A stretch of DNA of 54,088 bases from Mycobacteriaceae bacterium (GTDB lineage Bacteria; Actinomycetota; Actinomycetes; Mycobacteriales; Mycobacteriaceae), in the NCBI GenBank assembly GCA_019749805.1, contig JAIEPH010000037.1, positions 1-54,088 on the forward strand, given 5' to 3'. Positions 43,626-51,638 of this stretch are shown piece after piece. Within the stretch, counting starts at the first letter, position 1, and each line of letters starts with the position of its first letter. The translations under genes and the position numbers were made by a program. Below the pieces are notes generated by a model. It worked only from the letters and a program-made list of their open reading frames with translations, searched no databases and was not told the origin of the DNA.

Positions 43626-44015
43626 ATGAAGCGTCAGAATGCACCCGATACTGGACCTTCGACTACCGGGGGCCGCGACCACTGGCTTCGGCTTGCCTTG
43701 GCCGGTGCAGTCCTCACTGCGGTCACGGCGATGCCGACATTCGCCGTAATAAGTAGTGATCCGATCACGTCGGCGGCTCCCTGCCCTAACGGTGAAGAAG
43801 TCGACGTGTTCAGCTTGTCGTGCACACCGCACCTTGCACCGCGCTCGGCGTTGCAGCCCATCCCGGGCAATCCGGACGTCCCTGCAATCCGCGGGGTGCC
43901 ATGCACCACCGAGCCAGAGTGCACCCGTCTGGGCCGAAAGCCCGGCATCTCGGCCCCGCAGCCCGTGCCGCACGCCAAGTTTGGACACGAGGGCGCCGCC
44001 CAATCTCATCCATAG
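43626..44015 (+). CDS. Exported Ibp1-like (intersectin-EH binding type) small protein
   Basis: 129 aa from ATG 43626. A signal peptide is visible (LRLALAGAVLTAVTAMPTFA). The mature protein begins near SSDPITSAAPCPNGEEVD and has SCTP, then PGNPDVPAIRGVPC and CTRLG, with four Cys. Mycobacterial proteins annotated as intersectin-EH binding protein Ibp1 share CPNGEE, GNPD-P and a GxPC motif. The name comes from an old two-hybrid-type label, and the real function is unknown. Secreted, probably disulfide-bonded. Single gene with its own upstream region. Confidence 0.7.
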   Translation: MKRQNAPDTGPSTTGGRDHWLRLALAGAVLTAVTAMPTFAVISSDPITSAAPCPNGEEVDVFSLSCTPHLAPRSALQPIPGNPDVPAIRGVPCTTEPECTRLGRKPGISAPQPVPHAKFGHEGAAQSHP

Positions 44016-44216
44016 ATGGGACAGCCGCTGACACCGAACCGCTCCGGATGACCCTTCGCGCGAAGCTTGGTGATGCAAGGTGATGAGTCACTCGTGCGGA
44101 TCGTTCCTCGGAGCAATACGAATGCCGGCACCGCCGCCGGCGAGGCGTGACGCCGCTCAGCTCAGGTCGCGGTCTCGTCGACGTACGGTTAACTGACGGG
44201 CTGGGCGCTCCCCCGA

Positions 44217-44447
44217 CTAGCTGTACCGAGAATTAGGCTCGCCGCCACACCGGTGGGCAGGCCCGTAGATCAGGTCGGCCGTATAGTAGCCGTTGACCGT
44301 CTCGGCCAGGGCGTTGTCGTAGCTACTGCCGATGGTGCCGATCGAGGGCACGGCATCGATATCAGCAAGCCGTTCGCTGTCGCGGATAGAGGAGGATTGA
44401 GATCCGGCGCCTGAGTGACATATCGAGCGGGCAATGTCTTTCGGCAT
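44217..44447 (-). pseudogene. Fragment of an IS3-family transposase (OrfB C-terminal part)
   Basis: The minus-strand frame reads SIRDSERLADIDAVPSIGTI, then GSSYDNALAETVNGYYTADL and IYGPA. SYDNALAE-xxNG is the conserved end of the IS3-family DDE integrase core and contains its catalytic Glu. The first Asp motifs and the whole OrfA are missing, and the end is altered. It could derive from the same IS type as the window edges or from another IS3 element. Confidence 0.8.
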
Positions 44448-44610
44448 TTCGCTGGCATGCTTGCGCTCTCGGATCTCCTGCTCTTTTCACCTTCGCAGAC
44501 TCAGCTGTCGTCACCGCGGATGAATACCCGTCGTCGATGTCGGCCTGGTGATCGCGCTCGTCGAAAGGCCTCAGGTGTGCTCGCTGAAATTCCTCACCCG
44601 TGAGCAGCAG

Positions 44611-45465
44611 TCAGTGTAGTTGTTGGCGGGTGCCGGTGGTGGTTCGGCGCAGGGTTTCGGCGGCGGCCTGGTGGTCTCGCAGGCGGTAGGATTCGCCGTC
44701 GAGGTTGATGACAACCGAGCGGTGCAGCAGCCGGTCGAGCATGGCGGCGGCGACGGTGGTGTCGCCAAGGATCTCGCCCCAGGCGCCCACTCCGCGGTGG
44801 TGGTGATGACGATGCTGGTCTTCAAGTATCGTTGAGAGACAACCTGAAACAGCGCTGAGGCGGCCTCAGCGGGCAACGGCAGATACCCGAACTCGTCGAT
44901 CACCAGCAGCGTCGGGCCGGCGTAGAAGCGCATGGTGGTGGCCCAGCGTCACCTCGATCGCGGCGCGGTGGCAGCGGGCGACCAGGTCGGCGGCGGTGGG
45001 GAAGTAGGTGCGGTAGCCGGCGTGTGCGGCGGCCCGCGCCAGTCCCACGGATAGGTGGGTTTTCTCGGTGCCGCGTGGGCCGATGAGCAGGATGTTGGTC
45101 GCAGTTTCGAGGTAGCTGGCAGGTGCCCAACTCGTCGATCAGCTTGCGGTCGATTCCGGCGGCGGCGTCGACGTCGAAGTCGGCCAGCGTGGCCGGGGTG
45201 GGCAGGCAGGCGAACCGCAATCGACCGGCCAGCCGGCGGGCGGTGCTGGCTTCGACTTCGATACCAAGCAGCCGCTCCAAGGCCACCGTCAGTGAGAGCC
45301 CCTCGGCGCTGGGCTGGTCCAAGACGGCCGGCAGGGCTTCGGCTGCGGCGGCCAGTTTGAGTTCGGCCAGTGCGAGCGCAACTGTTGATAGCGGCTCGCG
45401 GCTGCCGAAGGCGATTCCTCGGTGGTGGTCGTGGTGGTCTTCGGGGTCCGTGGGGTAGGGGTCAT
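44611..45465 (-). pseudogene. istB: IstB ATPase of the IS21 element, four frameshifts
   Basis: ATG 45465 overlaps the istA stop (AATGACC). Switching frames restores a full-length IstB of about 284 aa: ALAELKLAAAAEALPAVLDQ, LERLLGIEVEASTARRLAG, GIDRKLIDELGTC, then in the next frame RAAAHAGYRTYFPTAADL and VARCHRAAIE, then MRFYAGPTLLVIDEFGYLPL and RYLKTSIVIT, and finally DHQ-rich residues to RQQLH. Changes lie near 45372, 45117, 44951 and 44801. The Walker A region is itself scrambled. Normally IstB is the AAA+ helper that directs IstA. Confidence 0.85.
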
Positions 45466-46823
45466 TGGATGGTCCTGTTCTCGGCGGCCCGCTCGTAGGC
45501 GGATAGGTCGATGACAGTGGAATCGGTTGACGGATTTGATGATTCAGATTCGAAGGTGCGGAGCGATTTCATCTTAAGTAGTTGTGCGGCCGCGGCTTTG
45601 GCGGCCGGGCCCGGTGGGATGCGGTCCTTGCGACGGTGCGGACGTCCGGTCGTGGCGGTGGCCAGCGCGGCGGTGTCAAGGGCGATGACATGGCCGCTGT
45701 CGCGGACCATCACACCGAGCCCGTCGACGGCCATCCGGTGCCGGGCGATCACTATCCCGCTCGCAGTGGCGATGTCGACAAACTCACCGCCGACCGGGTG
45801 GGACACCACGACCTGGGTGGTGGCCAGTTCCCGGGGGCACCGAGTAGCGGTTGCCGCGGTAGGACACCAGCGCCTGCCGCGATGCCGTGCGGGTCTCGGA
45901 GAAGATGACTGGATACGGCAGCACCGGCACGGGGGTCAGCGGTTCGGTCTTGGCCACCACAGCGACCGAGGACCGGCCGTCGGAGTGGTGCGGATGCGGG
46001 TGTTGCCACGCACTCGGGCGAAACGGTCCAGACTCACCTGAGCCGCCTCGACGGTCATGTCGTCGGCCAGAGTGCGCCACCAGCGTTGCGCTGCGGTGTG
46101 ATTGACCTTCTCCACCACGCCCTCGCGGTTGCCACGCCGCGGCGGGCAGATCGCCACCGCCACCCCGTAGTGCTTGGCCACCCCGGCGAACGAGGCGGTC
46201 ACCCTGCCGCTGCCGGGGTCACAAACCGTGGCCATCCGGTCGAACCGCCACACCCGGGTGAGGCCACCGAGCCCGCGGGTCACCCGGTCAAGGCCGGCCA
46301 CCAAGTGCGGCTGATCCTGCGAGGGTGACAACGCGGGCCGCCATTTGGCCGAATGGGCCAGCGAGCCGACCAACAGATGTGCCGTTTTACCCCACCCCCA
46401 GAATCCGGGCGGATCCGGCAATTCCAGCCAGTCCCATTGGGTTTCATCACCCGAGGCGTGCGGTATCACCGCATTGGGCCGCTGCGTGGCGGTCCGGCAT
46501 GCTTGGCAGACCGAGCGTAGGCCGCGGGCGCGGATGTTGCGGGTCAGGCTCTGATACGACAGCCCGAATCCCAAGTCCTCGAGCTCGTCGAGCAGGGTTC
46601 GGGCCCACAGGTGCGGGTCCTCGGTCAACCGGGCGGTGACGTAGTCGACGAACGGCTCGAACGGGTCCGGGCCGGGGCGGGCACGCACCCCGGGTGTGCC
46701 GTCACCGGCGAGATACTTGTGGACCGTCTTGCGGTCGAATCCGGTGTGGCGGGCGATCGCCGAGATCGTCCAACCACGCTTGCGCAGAGCGTGTACTTCC
46801 AAGTCGTCCTCCCATGTGAGCAT
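45462..46823 (-). pseudogene. istA: IstA transposase of the IS21 element, two frameshifts
   Basis: From ATG 46823 the frame gives MLTWEDDLEVHALRKRGWTI and an HTH (SAIARHTGFDRKTVHKYL). The DDE core starts DETQWDWLELP, then KTAHLLVGSLAHSAKW. A PPRRGNREGVVEKVNHTAAQ segment contains the catalytic Glu region. The frame is lost near 45985, where SVAVVAKTEPLTPVPVLPYP continues in another frame. It is lost again near 45832, before ELATTQVVVSHPVGGEFV. The remainder runs to TGA 45462. Combined length about 454 aa, normal for IstA. Confidence 0.85.
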
Positions 46824-46829
46824 GAGAAA

Positions 46830-46888
46830 GCGGGCCTCCTTCGATGAGGAACTGGCGTTAGACACCAGCAGCTTCGAAGGAGGCCCGC
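46830..46888. terminator. Perfect 15-bp hairpin just outside istA
   Basis: GCGGGCCTCCTTCGA (46830-46844) pairs with TCGAAGGAGGCCCGC (46874-46888) around a 29-base loop, seven bases upstream of the istA start. It may block transcription entering the IS from outside, or hide the AAGGAGG-like ribosome site contained in one arm. Confidence 0.6.
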
Positions 46889-46910
46889 CCTTCTCGGCGG
46901 AGCCACACAG

Positions 46911-46952
46911 GTGGGGAATTCGATGAGCGTCAGTGGGGAATTTCAGCGAGCG
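46911..46952. repeat. IS21 terminal transposase-binding repeats
   Basis: Two tandem units begin GTGGGGAATT at 46911 and 46933 and end (C/G)GATGAGCG and CAGCGAGCG, 22 bases apart. IS21 ends normally carry such multiple binding sites. A related unit lies at the istB end of the element. Confidence 0.7.
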
Positions 46953-47227
46953 CGGTCACTGGCGCACTCGCGAGCGCAGCGACTCCCACCCCATAGCCGG
47001 GCTGGCAGTGGCGGGCCACCCGCGACCGGTCCCGTCAGGTCAGCATCATCGACCCTTCGTGCGGTTCACGCTCGTCAACGCATCAATTACAGCGCTACTG
47101 CGTACGTATGTGGATAGTAGTGCGAATCGGATCCCGTGCTGCGTTCTGCCGATGTGCTTCATGTGCATCTCTTCTGTTGCCATGCTTAGCTTCGTCGCCG
47201 TCGCACCGGGGGTTCGAGGAAGTCTGT
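46953..47227. other. IS-flanking stretch
   Basis: No gene is seen in these 275 bases. A CTACTGCGTACGTATGTGG motif lies near 47095 and resembles short TACGTA-containing motifs near 43590, 49538 and 49693, but a common function cannot be shown. Confidence 0.4.
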
Positions 47228-48109
47228 TCATGCGTCGAAGGTGTAGAACGCTTCGAAGGTGGTTCCATTGTCGGTCGAGCGGTGGATGCCCCGATCGGTC
47301 GCAACAAACACCAGGCCCCGTCCCGCCGCCTCAACAGCCTGCGGGCGCTCACCCAGATCTCGCCGCGCTTGCCACGTAGTCCCCGCATCTTGGCTGGCAT
47401 ACACCATCCCGGTCGGGGTAATCCCGATCAAGGGTCCTTCGTCTGGCCAACTCAACAAGATCAGAGGGGGTGTGTCGGCGACAGGTGTGAAGGTTTTAGC
47501 CTGGTCTACGCTGCGCAGCAAGCCAGTGCCGGTCGTGGCGAGGACGCCATTCGGGTCGGTGGGTGACACCGCGATGTCGACGGCGCTGATCTCCGCACGT
47601 CGATACCACGTCTTCTTATCTGCGGTCACCATCACCGATCGGGTGCCGCTGTCGAGGCCGAAGACCAGCCCGTGGCGGTAGTCGAGGGAATGGAAGTCGG
47701 CCTCGCCGGTCATCGAGAGTGAGTGCCAGGTTTGGCCGCCGTCGGTACTTTCGATCAAACCAAGATTCGGTGGAGTGTCATCGCTGTCTGCGCCGGGATG
47801 CCCACTGCCCATGAAATGATTCGGCCCTACCACGGTGAATCCCATGAAGTCGTGCACGACGTCGCCGACTAGTTCGGGGTTGCGCTCGCGGGCGAGTCGG
47901 TACACGCCGTAGTGCGTGCCGGCATACAACACGCCGTCGGAATCCAAGCCCATCCCGTGGATGTGCGCAAGACCGCTGGGGTTGGATCGGCCAGAGGGGC
48001 TATCAGCACTTGAGCATGCGCCGCTCAGCAATGCGGCAACCGCAGAGAAGATGATCAATGCTGAGTGCAGCGTTGACCGGTGCTGTTCGACGTGCTCAGA
48101 GGTTCGCAT
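47228..48109 (-). CDS. BNR/sialidase-type beta-propeller lipoprotein (F510_1955-like)
   Basis: 293 aa from ATG 48109, which overlaps the end of the L,D-transpeptidase gene by 14 bases. Signal plus lipobox: LIIFSAVAALLSGAC, with the Cys near residue 35. Propeller-like repeats follow: GLAHIHGMGLDSDGVLYAGT, IESTDGGQTWHSLS, LLRSVDQAKTFTPV, VYASQDAGTTWQ and IHRSTDNGTTFEAF, each with an Asp-box (S-x-D-x-G-x-T-W/F). Such proteins occur in actinobacterial metal and stress islands. The substrate is unknown. It should sit on the outer face of the membrane with the co-transcribed transpeptidase. Confidence 0.75.
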   Translation of the reverse strand: MRTSEHVEQHRSTLHSALIIFSAVAALLSGACSSADSPSGRSNPSGLAHIHGMGLDSDGVLYAGTHYGVYRLARERNPELVGDVVHDFMGFTVVGPNHFMGSGHPGADSDDTPPNLGLIESTDGGQTWHSLSMTGEADFHSLDYRHGLVFGLDSGTRSVMVTADKKTWYRRAEISAVDIAVSPTDPNGVLATTGTGLLRSVDQAKTFTPVADTPPLILLSWPDEGPLIGITPTGMVYASQDAGTTWQARRDLGERPQAVEAAGRGLVFVATDRGIHRSTDNGTTFEAFYTFDA

Positions 48110-49319
48110 TTCCTGCTCGCCACTGTTCCCACGGGATGTTCCAATCGCCGAGACCGTCGGTACCGGACAGTGTTGAACCCACGGTGTTGACGACTTCGAC
48201 GATGTCGCCGCGCTTGGTGTTCTCGTAGAACCAAACGGCATTCGCGGGGCTGACGTTGAGGCAGCCGTGGCTCACGTTGGCACGACCCTGACTGTTGACC
48301 GACCATGGTGCTGAATGCACATAGATGCCGCTGTAAGACATCTGGGTCGCCCAATCGACGTCGAGCCGGTAACCGTCTGGCGAATTGACCGGAACGCCGT
48401 AGGTCGACGAGTCCATGATCAGATTCGGGTACCTGTCGCCGATGATGTAGGCGCCGTTGTCAGTAGGTGTGCTGTCTTTTCCCATGGACAGCGGCATGGT
48501 CTTGATCAGTTCGCCGTTGCGCCTGACGCTCAGCGTCTTGGTGTTGTCGTCGGCGGTGGCGATGACCTGATCACCGATGGTGAAGCGGGTGCTGACGTCG
48601 TCCTGGCCGAACAAGCCGTTCCCGAGGTCGACACCATACGTCTTGACCGAAACCTCAACGGTAGTGCCAGGTTTCCAGTACTCGGCCGGACGCCAGCGGA
48701 CCTCGCGGCTGCTGAGCCAGTAGAACGCTCCGTCTACCGGGGGACTAGTGACGACCCTAATCACGTTCTGGGCAGCCAGACGGTTTGGGATGTCCTCGTC
48801 GAAGCGGACGGCGATGGGTTGGCCGACGCCGACGACTTCGCCGTTGTTAGGCATGACGTAAGGCATCGTCAGGTTCTCCGGCGACTGCGTTTGGAATGTC
48901 ATGCTGTTGCGTGTGATGCCGCCGAGTCCGAGCGCTTCGGCCTGCAACGTGTACTGCTTGTTGTAGCCCAGTGGCTTGGTCGTCGCCCACGTCACTCCGT
49001 CTGGGCTGATCTGCCCGTCGACCGGAATGCCGTCTGCATTGACCATGGTGACCGGGCCGAGGACGCCGTCGCCGGCGGTCACCGTGACAGGAGAGTCCAC
49101 CGCGACGCCGACGGCACCGTCTGCGACTGAGGATTGCAGCGTCGGTACCAGTAATTCGCTATACGGGTCGCCCTTGTCTGCAATCACCTGAGGTGGCGGC
49201 GCGGCCGCGTTGCTGCTGCACCCGACGAGCAGCACCGCCAAAGCCGCCACGGCCCCGGCGATGAGCCCGAGCCGAGTGTTCGGCCGACCGATCCGTGAAG
49301 TCCGCCGCAGCAGCAGCAT
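48096..49319 (-). CDS. L,D-transpeptidase, LdtMt2-like lipoprotein
   Basis: 407 aa, practically the length of M. tuberculosis LdtMt2 (408). The N-terminus has a basic stretch, a hydrophobic core and a lipobox (AVAALAVLLVGC, Cys near 34). Two Ig-like domains follow (about 50-250). The YkuD catalytic domain contains IYVHSAPWSVN and SHGCLNVSPANAVWFYE, with the nucleophile Cys near 354 and the paired His nearby. The enzyme makes 3-3 cross-links in peptidoglycan and resists many beta-lactams. It is encoded with the propeller lipoprotein. A plasmid-type copy besides chromosomal ldt genes would be notable. Confidence 0.9.
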   Translation of the reverse strand: MLLLRRTSRIGRPNTRLGLIAGAVAALAVLLVGCSSNAAAPPPQVIADKGDPYSELLVPTLQSSVADGAVGVAVDSPVTVTAGDGVLGPVTMVNADGIPVDGQISPDGVTWATTKPLGYNKQYTLQAEALGLGGITRNSMTFQTQSPENLTMPYVMPNNGEVVGVGQPIAVRFDEDIPNRLAAQNVIRVVTSPPVDGAFYWLSSREVRWRPAEYWKPGTTVEVSVKTYGVDLGNGLFGQDDVSTRFTIGDQVIATADDNTKTLSVRRNGELIKTMPLSMGKDSTPTDNGAYIIGDRYPNLIMDSSTYGVPVNSPDGYRLDVDWATQMSYSGIYVHSAPWSVNSQGRANVSHGCLNVSPANAVWFYENTKRGDIVEVVNTVGSTLSGTDGLGDWNIPWEQWRAGNANL

Positions 49320-50345
49320 GGCTACCCCTTCTCTACCGTCGTCTCAACGCAGATGCGACGGCTGCAAGCCTCGATGTCAAGCGCCCCCGCGCCACGCTGC
49401 ACAGGTGACCACCCTTCGATGGTCGCCGCTCGGTGTTTGGCTTACCTAGCCCTTCGCTAAAGGTTCGGTAAAGGTTCAAAAGTCGCCATTGACCTAACAT
49501 CGCGCGCGTTGCGTGCTACCGAAGCGGCTACTGCATCGGTACGTACATCGTAACTACCCGTCGGCGCAAAGGTCGGGTTGACTCTGCGGCGCGTGCGGGC
49601 CGAGGGCACCTGCCACAATTCACACTCGGCGATGGGAGGGTTCTGGCGCGTCAGGTACAAATCCTCAGCTGCTACGGAGTACGCGTAGTTGCTACGTATG
49701 TAGTGAGGTCAGCCGGCGATCGTGCCTTTGCAAACCGCCGGCGCCGCGGCGTGCGGGTGCAGCCTGACGCTCGCAGAGTCGCTTCGGTACCCGGTTGTGG
49801 CGGGCGCAGAGCCGGGATCGCGGCCGATTGTCGCGACGCTTGGGCTGTCATGAAGTAGTGGGAGACTTGAGGTCGTGGTCCGAGATGCTGCGGTGGTCCT
49901 GCTTACCAACGAGGTCGATGCTGTCTTGTTACTCCTAGTACACGACTTGACGCGCGCCCTACGGCTGTTGAACACGCCCGAGCCGCTGAAGGTCCAGCCG
50001 CTCGAGTGGGTGGCCTTGGCGCAATGCACGCCACCAACCGGATGGCTATGCCGGTCGACATGATCGTTGAAGCCTTCGTCCGTCGTTATGTCACTATGTT
50101 GGAGAGGTTTAATACACCATGAAGCCACCTGGCTCGATTCGTTTCTCGATCTGAGGGTCGGCCGAGTCCTGGACAGGGGTGCATACGTTTGCCTCCGGAT
50201 GCATGGCGGGCCATCACGACTAGGGAGGGGCGACAGAAACACTAGGTCCGGCGGTCAGGGTCTTTACCGATTCTTCATCGAATATGGAACCGGCCCTTTA
50301 GGTTCTGCCTGCAGGCTGGCTAGCTGCGCAACGAAAGGAATTCGC
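49320..50345. other. Gene-poor 1-kb region
   Basis: No gene can be supported. A plus-strand frame 49875-50063 (VVRDAAVVLLTNEVDAVLLL...) has no known family. The region contains AT-richer patches, GGTACGTACATC near 49539 and GCTACGTATGTAG near 49691. Its right end carries the AAAGGA ribosome site of the DUF305 gene. It probably holds promoters for the flanking divergent transcripts and relic sequence. Confidence 0.45.
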
Positions 50346-51005
50346 GTGCAAATGAACCGGTTAATTGGCATCGCCGCCGCTGCAGTGGCGGCAGCGCTCG
50401 CATTGAGCGCCTGCAGTAACAGCTCACAAAGCGAACAAGACATGTCGATGACTACCTCGGCTGTGGCCACCCCGTCGTCATCCGCTTCTGCAGGCGAGGG
50501 CGCGCAGGCTCAAGCGCACAACGACGCCGATGTCACCTTCGCGCAAGGGATGATCCCGCACCATCAGCAGGCAATTGAGATGAGCGACATGCTGCTGGGA
50601 AAGCAGGGCATCGACCCGCGCGTGGTGTCGTTGGCCAACGAAATCAAGTCGGCTCAGGGCCCAGAAATCGAGCAATTGCAAGGCTGGCTATCAGAATGGG
50701 GCGCGCCTTCCACGACGTCTCCGGGCGCTGGTATGCCGGGCATGCCGGGCCATGACACGGGGACTATGGGCGGCGGCGGCATGATGACCGAGCAAGACAT
50801 GAATGCGCTTCGCAACGCGCAGGGTCTCGAGGCGAGCAGGCTTTTCTTGACGCAGATGATCGAGCATCACCGAGGTGCCATCGCGATGGCGCAGACTGAG
50901 GTCGACAACGGCCAGTTCACACCGGCGATCGAGATGGCACGTTCGATCATCGCCTCGCAACAAAAAGAGATCGAGACCATGGAGCAGATCCTCGGCTCGC
51001 TGTAG
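50346..51005 (+). CDS. DUF305 exported lipoprotein
   Basis: 219 aa from GTG 50346, with AAAGGA seven bases upstream; ATG 50352 is also possible. Lipobox LALSAC with Cys near 24 after an Ala-rich signal segment, then a Ser/Thr/Ala linker. The DUF305 four-helix ferritin-like core has the paired motifs GMIPHHQQAIEMSDMLLG and QMIEHHRGAIAMAQTEV. Between them is a Met/Gly-rich loop (MPGMPGHDTGTMGGGGMMTE). The His pairs and Met-rich loop suggest metal binding, and family members occur often with copper and other metal resistance genes. Placed beside the ArsR/P-type ATPase pair, it fits a metal-stress island. Confidence 0.85.
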   Translation: MQMNRLIGIAAAAVAAALALSACSNSSQSEQDMSMTTSAVATPSSSASAGEGAQAQAHNDADVTFAQGMIPHHQQAIEMSDMLLGKQGIDPRVVSLANEIKSAQGPEIEQLQGWLSEWGAPSTTSPGAGMPGMPGHDTGTMGGGGMMTEQDMNALRNAQGLEASRLFLTQMIEHHRGAIAMAQTEVDNGQFTPAIEMARSIIASQQKEIETMEQILGSL

Positions 51006-51049
51006 GGGGGTGCCAGAAAGCTGGGAGTGTCGAGGTCTCCTCGATGTCC

Positions 51050-51076
51050 CCGTGCCGGGGATTTCTGCTGGCACGG
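51050..51076. terminator. Hairpin terminator between DUF305 and arsR genes
   Basis: CCGTGCC (51050-51056) and GGCACGG (51070-51076) pair around a 13-base loop between two convergent genes. There is no U-tract. It may serve both directions. Confidence 0.45.
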
Positions 51077-51207
51077 GGGTCCTTGCAGCGATCCGCAGCA
51101 CAAATTGACTGCAGCCCCCCTTCAGTCCCTTTGATCGCGAAAGTCCATGTCACCGTTATGCATCGATGTGGATGACCTACCCCTGAAGTCACGACCGGCG
51201 GCGTCGG

Positions 51208-51552
51208 CTAACCGATTTTTGTGGTGGCGGGGTCGGCGGTGATGGTGTCGGCTCCGAAGAGAGCTTGGCTGAGCACTCGCAGTACGTCGGTGTCGGCAGG
51301 CGAGTAGTAGACGAACGTTCCTTCGCGGCGGCTTTTCACCAGGCCGGCCAGCCGCAGCTTGGCCAGGTGCTGGCTGACCACTGTGGGCGCGGCATCGGCG
51401 AGATCGGCCAGACACGCCACCGACGTTTCGCCCTGCAGCAGCGCCCACAACACCTTGACCCGGGTCGGGTCGCTGAGCATGCGGAATGTCTCCGCGGCCC
51501 GGGTGACCTGCTCCTCGGTGGGCATCGAGAAGCCCGCGATGGACGAGTGCAC
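51208..51552 (-). CDS. ArsR/SmtB-family metal-responsive repressor
   Basis: 114 aa from GTG 51552 (ATG 51525 is an alternative and leaves the family core intact). Typical fold: TRAAETFRMLSDPTRVKVLW, ALLQGETSVACLADL, the recognition helix APTVVSQHLAKLRLAGLV, and the wing SRREGTFVYYSPAD. Candidate metal ligands include the Cys in SVACLADL and the Asp/His residues at the C-terminal helix, but the exact site is unclear. It is divergent from the metal ATPase with tandem repeats between them, so it most likely represses that gene until metal binds. Confidence 0.88.
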   Translation of the reverse strand: MHSSIAGFSMPTEEQVTRAAETFRMLSDPTRVKVLWALLQGETSVACLADLADAAPTVVSQHLAKLRLAGLVKSRREGTFVYYSPADTDVLRVLSQALFGADTITADPATTKIG

Positions 51553-51598
51553 AGCGCGAGTATAGCGCTGACCTGCGTGAACATCTACTCATCTGAGA

Positions 51599-51638
51599 GT
51601 GCATTTGCGTATATGCACGTATATGCAGGTATATTGCG
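51599..51638. promoter_or_regulatory. Operator-like tandem repeats directly before the ATPase start
   Basis: Three 10-base units follow in phase: GTATATGCAC (51609-51618), GTATATGCAG (51619-51628) and GTATATTGCG (51629-51638). The next base is the GTG start at 51639. GTGCAT (51599-51604) and ATGCAC (51613-51618) form an inverted pair as in ArsR/SmtB sites. There is no room for a ribosome site, so the ATPase mRNA may be leaderless. Confidence 0.65.

Larger units (their letters stand above)
44575..46952 (-). mobile_element. Degenerate IS21-family element
   Basis: Contains istA and istB relics in the typical overlapping order. Copies of a GTGGGGAATTTCAGCGAGCG-like transposase-binding repeat occur beyond istA (46911-46952). 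One occurs beyond istB on the other strand (about 44578-44602, GTGAGGAATTTCAGCGAGCA). Exact tips are not resolved. Both genes carry several single-base indels, so the element cannot move by itself. Confidence 0.8.

Noticed and set aside
43590..49700. Recurring TACGTA-containing motifs (43591, 47102, 49540, 49693) as a shared operator
   Set aside because: The core is only six bases, and several copies are expected by chance in this length. Flanking bases do not align convincingly, and the sites are not all upstream of genes.
49709..50242. 177-aa minus-strand frame
   Set aside because: Low-complexity Ser/Thr/Arg composition, no start signal and no family. Typical of a chance frame in GC-rich DNA.
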